Shown one piece after another: positions 7,343 to 7,500 of a stretch of 7,500 bases of DNA. The stretch's first letter is position 1; each line of letters begins with the position of its first letter. The position numbers and the translations under genes are program-made. The notes beneath the pieces were generated by a model. It did no database searches and was not told the origin of the DNA. It saw only the letters and a program-made list of their open reading frames with translations. The stretch is from Flavimarina sp. Hel_I_48 (GTDB taxonomy: Bacteria > Bacteroidota > Bacteroidia > Flavobacteriales > Flavobacteriaceae): NCBI RefSeq assembly GCF_000733945.1, contig NZ_JPOL01000002.1, positions 1 to 7,500 on the forward strand. Reading direction: 5' to 3'.

Positions 7343-7500
7343 GGCAATTGGTTGGACACGGTACATTTCCCTGGGGTTTCCCGGGGGCACCCTTTTGTTG
7401 GGAAGGGGGTCTACAGGCTGACGGGGATGGTGGTGGAGGAGTTCGGTTTTTTGAGCCTGGAGGTGCGCTCGATGCGGCGCATGGCCTATATGGCCGACCC
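7343..7500 (+). CDS. dnaE: C-terminal fragment of DNA polymerase III alpha subunit (DnaE), 5' end missing
   Basis: On the plus strand an uninterrupted frame runs from after the TAA at 7304-7306 to the window edge. From about 7343 it reads GNWLDTVHFP, then HPFVGKGVYRLTGMVVEEF, then GFLSLEVRSMRRMAYMADP. From memory this resembles the extreme C-terminus of Bacteroidota DnaE proteins: a D-T-x-H-F-P block, a PF-x-G-x-G-x-Y block, VVEEFxFxS-x-EV, and a closing M-x-R/K followed by DP. The match is by recognition only, with no alignment run. Nothing of the polymerase core lies upstream, so the piece cannot encode a polymerase. The coding style is unlike the rest of the window: G- and C-ending codons dominate (CTG, GTG, GAG, CGC, CGG, GCC, GAC, AAG). 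The fragment may be a transferred or rearranged remnant or one side of an assembly join. Whether the stop codon follows just beyond the edge cannot be seen. Confidence 0.62.

Overview
The window looks like a piece of an AT-rich genome of the phylum Bacteroidota, most likely class Flavobacteriia. The signs are a subtilisin-like protease ending in a type IX secretion (T9SS type A) sorting domain, a lipoprotein polysaccharide-export protein of the kind common in that phylum, a promoter with the Bacteroidota -7 consensus TAnnTTTG, starts without clear Shine-Dalgarno sites, and an MnmA with a long internal insertion.

Almost everything is on the minus strand, so the genes read from right to left. 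From the right: mnmA (6034-7233, tRNA 2-thiouridylase) is followed after 7 bases by a secreted S8 protease (4416-6026). Next comes a heavily decayed nitronate monooxygenase gene (about 3656-4375). Then follow an integral-membrane glycosyl-1-phosphate transferase of the WecA/TagO/MraY superfamily (2326-3417), a Wza-type outer-membrane export lipoprotein (1384-2160), and the N-terminal 460 codons of a Wzc-type co-polymerase (1-1382, running off the left edge). The last three form the start of a capsule or exopolysaccharide locus: the transferase would load the first sugar onto undecaprenyl phosphate, and the Wza/Wzc pair would control chain length and export. A good promoter lies between the transferase and wza, so wza-wzc can be transcribed independently.

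The last ~160 bases (from about 7340) differ sharply: about 61% G+C, against about 25% in the preceding ~107 bases. They read on the plus strand as the C-terminal part of a Bacteroidota-type DNA polymerase III alpha subunit (DnaE) that lacks its 5' portion. This is either a recombination or transfer scar or a chimeric assembly join, and it is the most surprising thing in the window.

I see no rRNA, tRNA, CRISPR array, insertion sequence or recognisable novel multi-gene system. The points worth a second look are the dnaE junction, the decayed gene, the TTG starts of two adjacent polysaccharide genes and the pairing of mnmA with a secreted protease.
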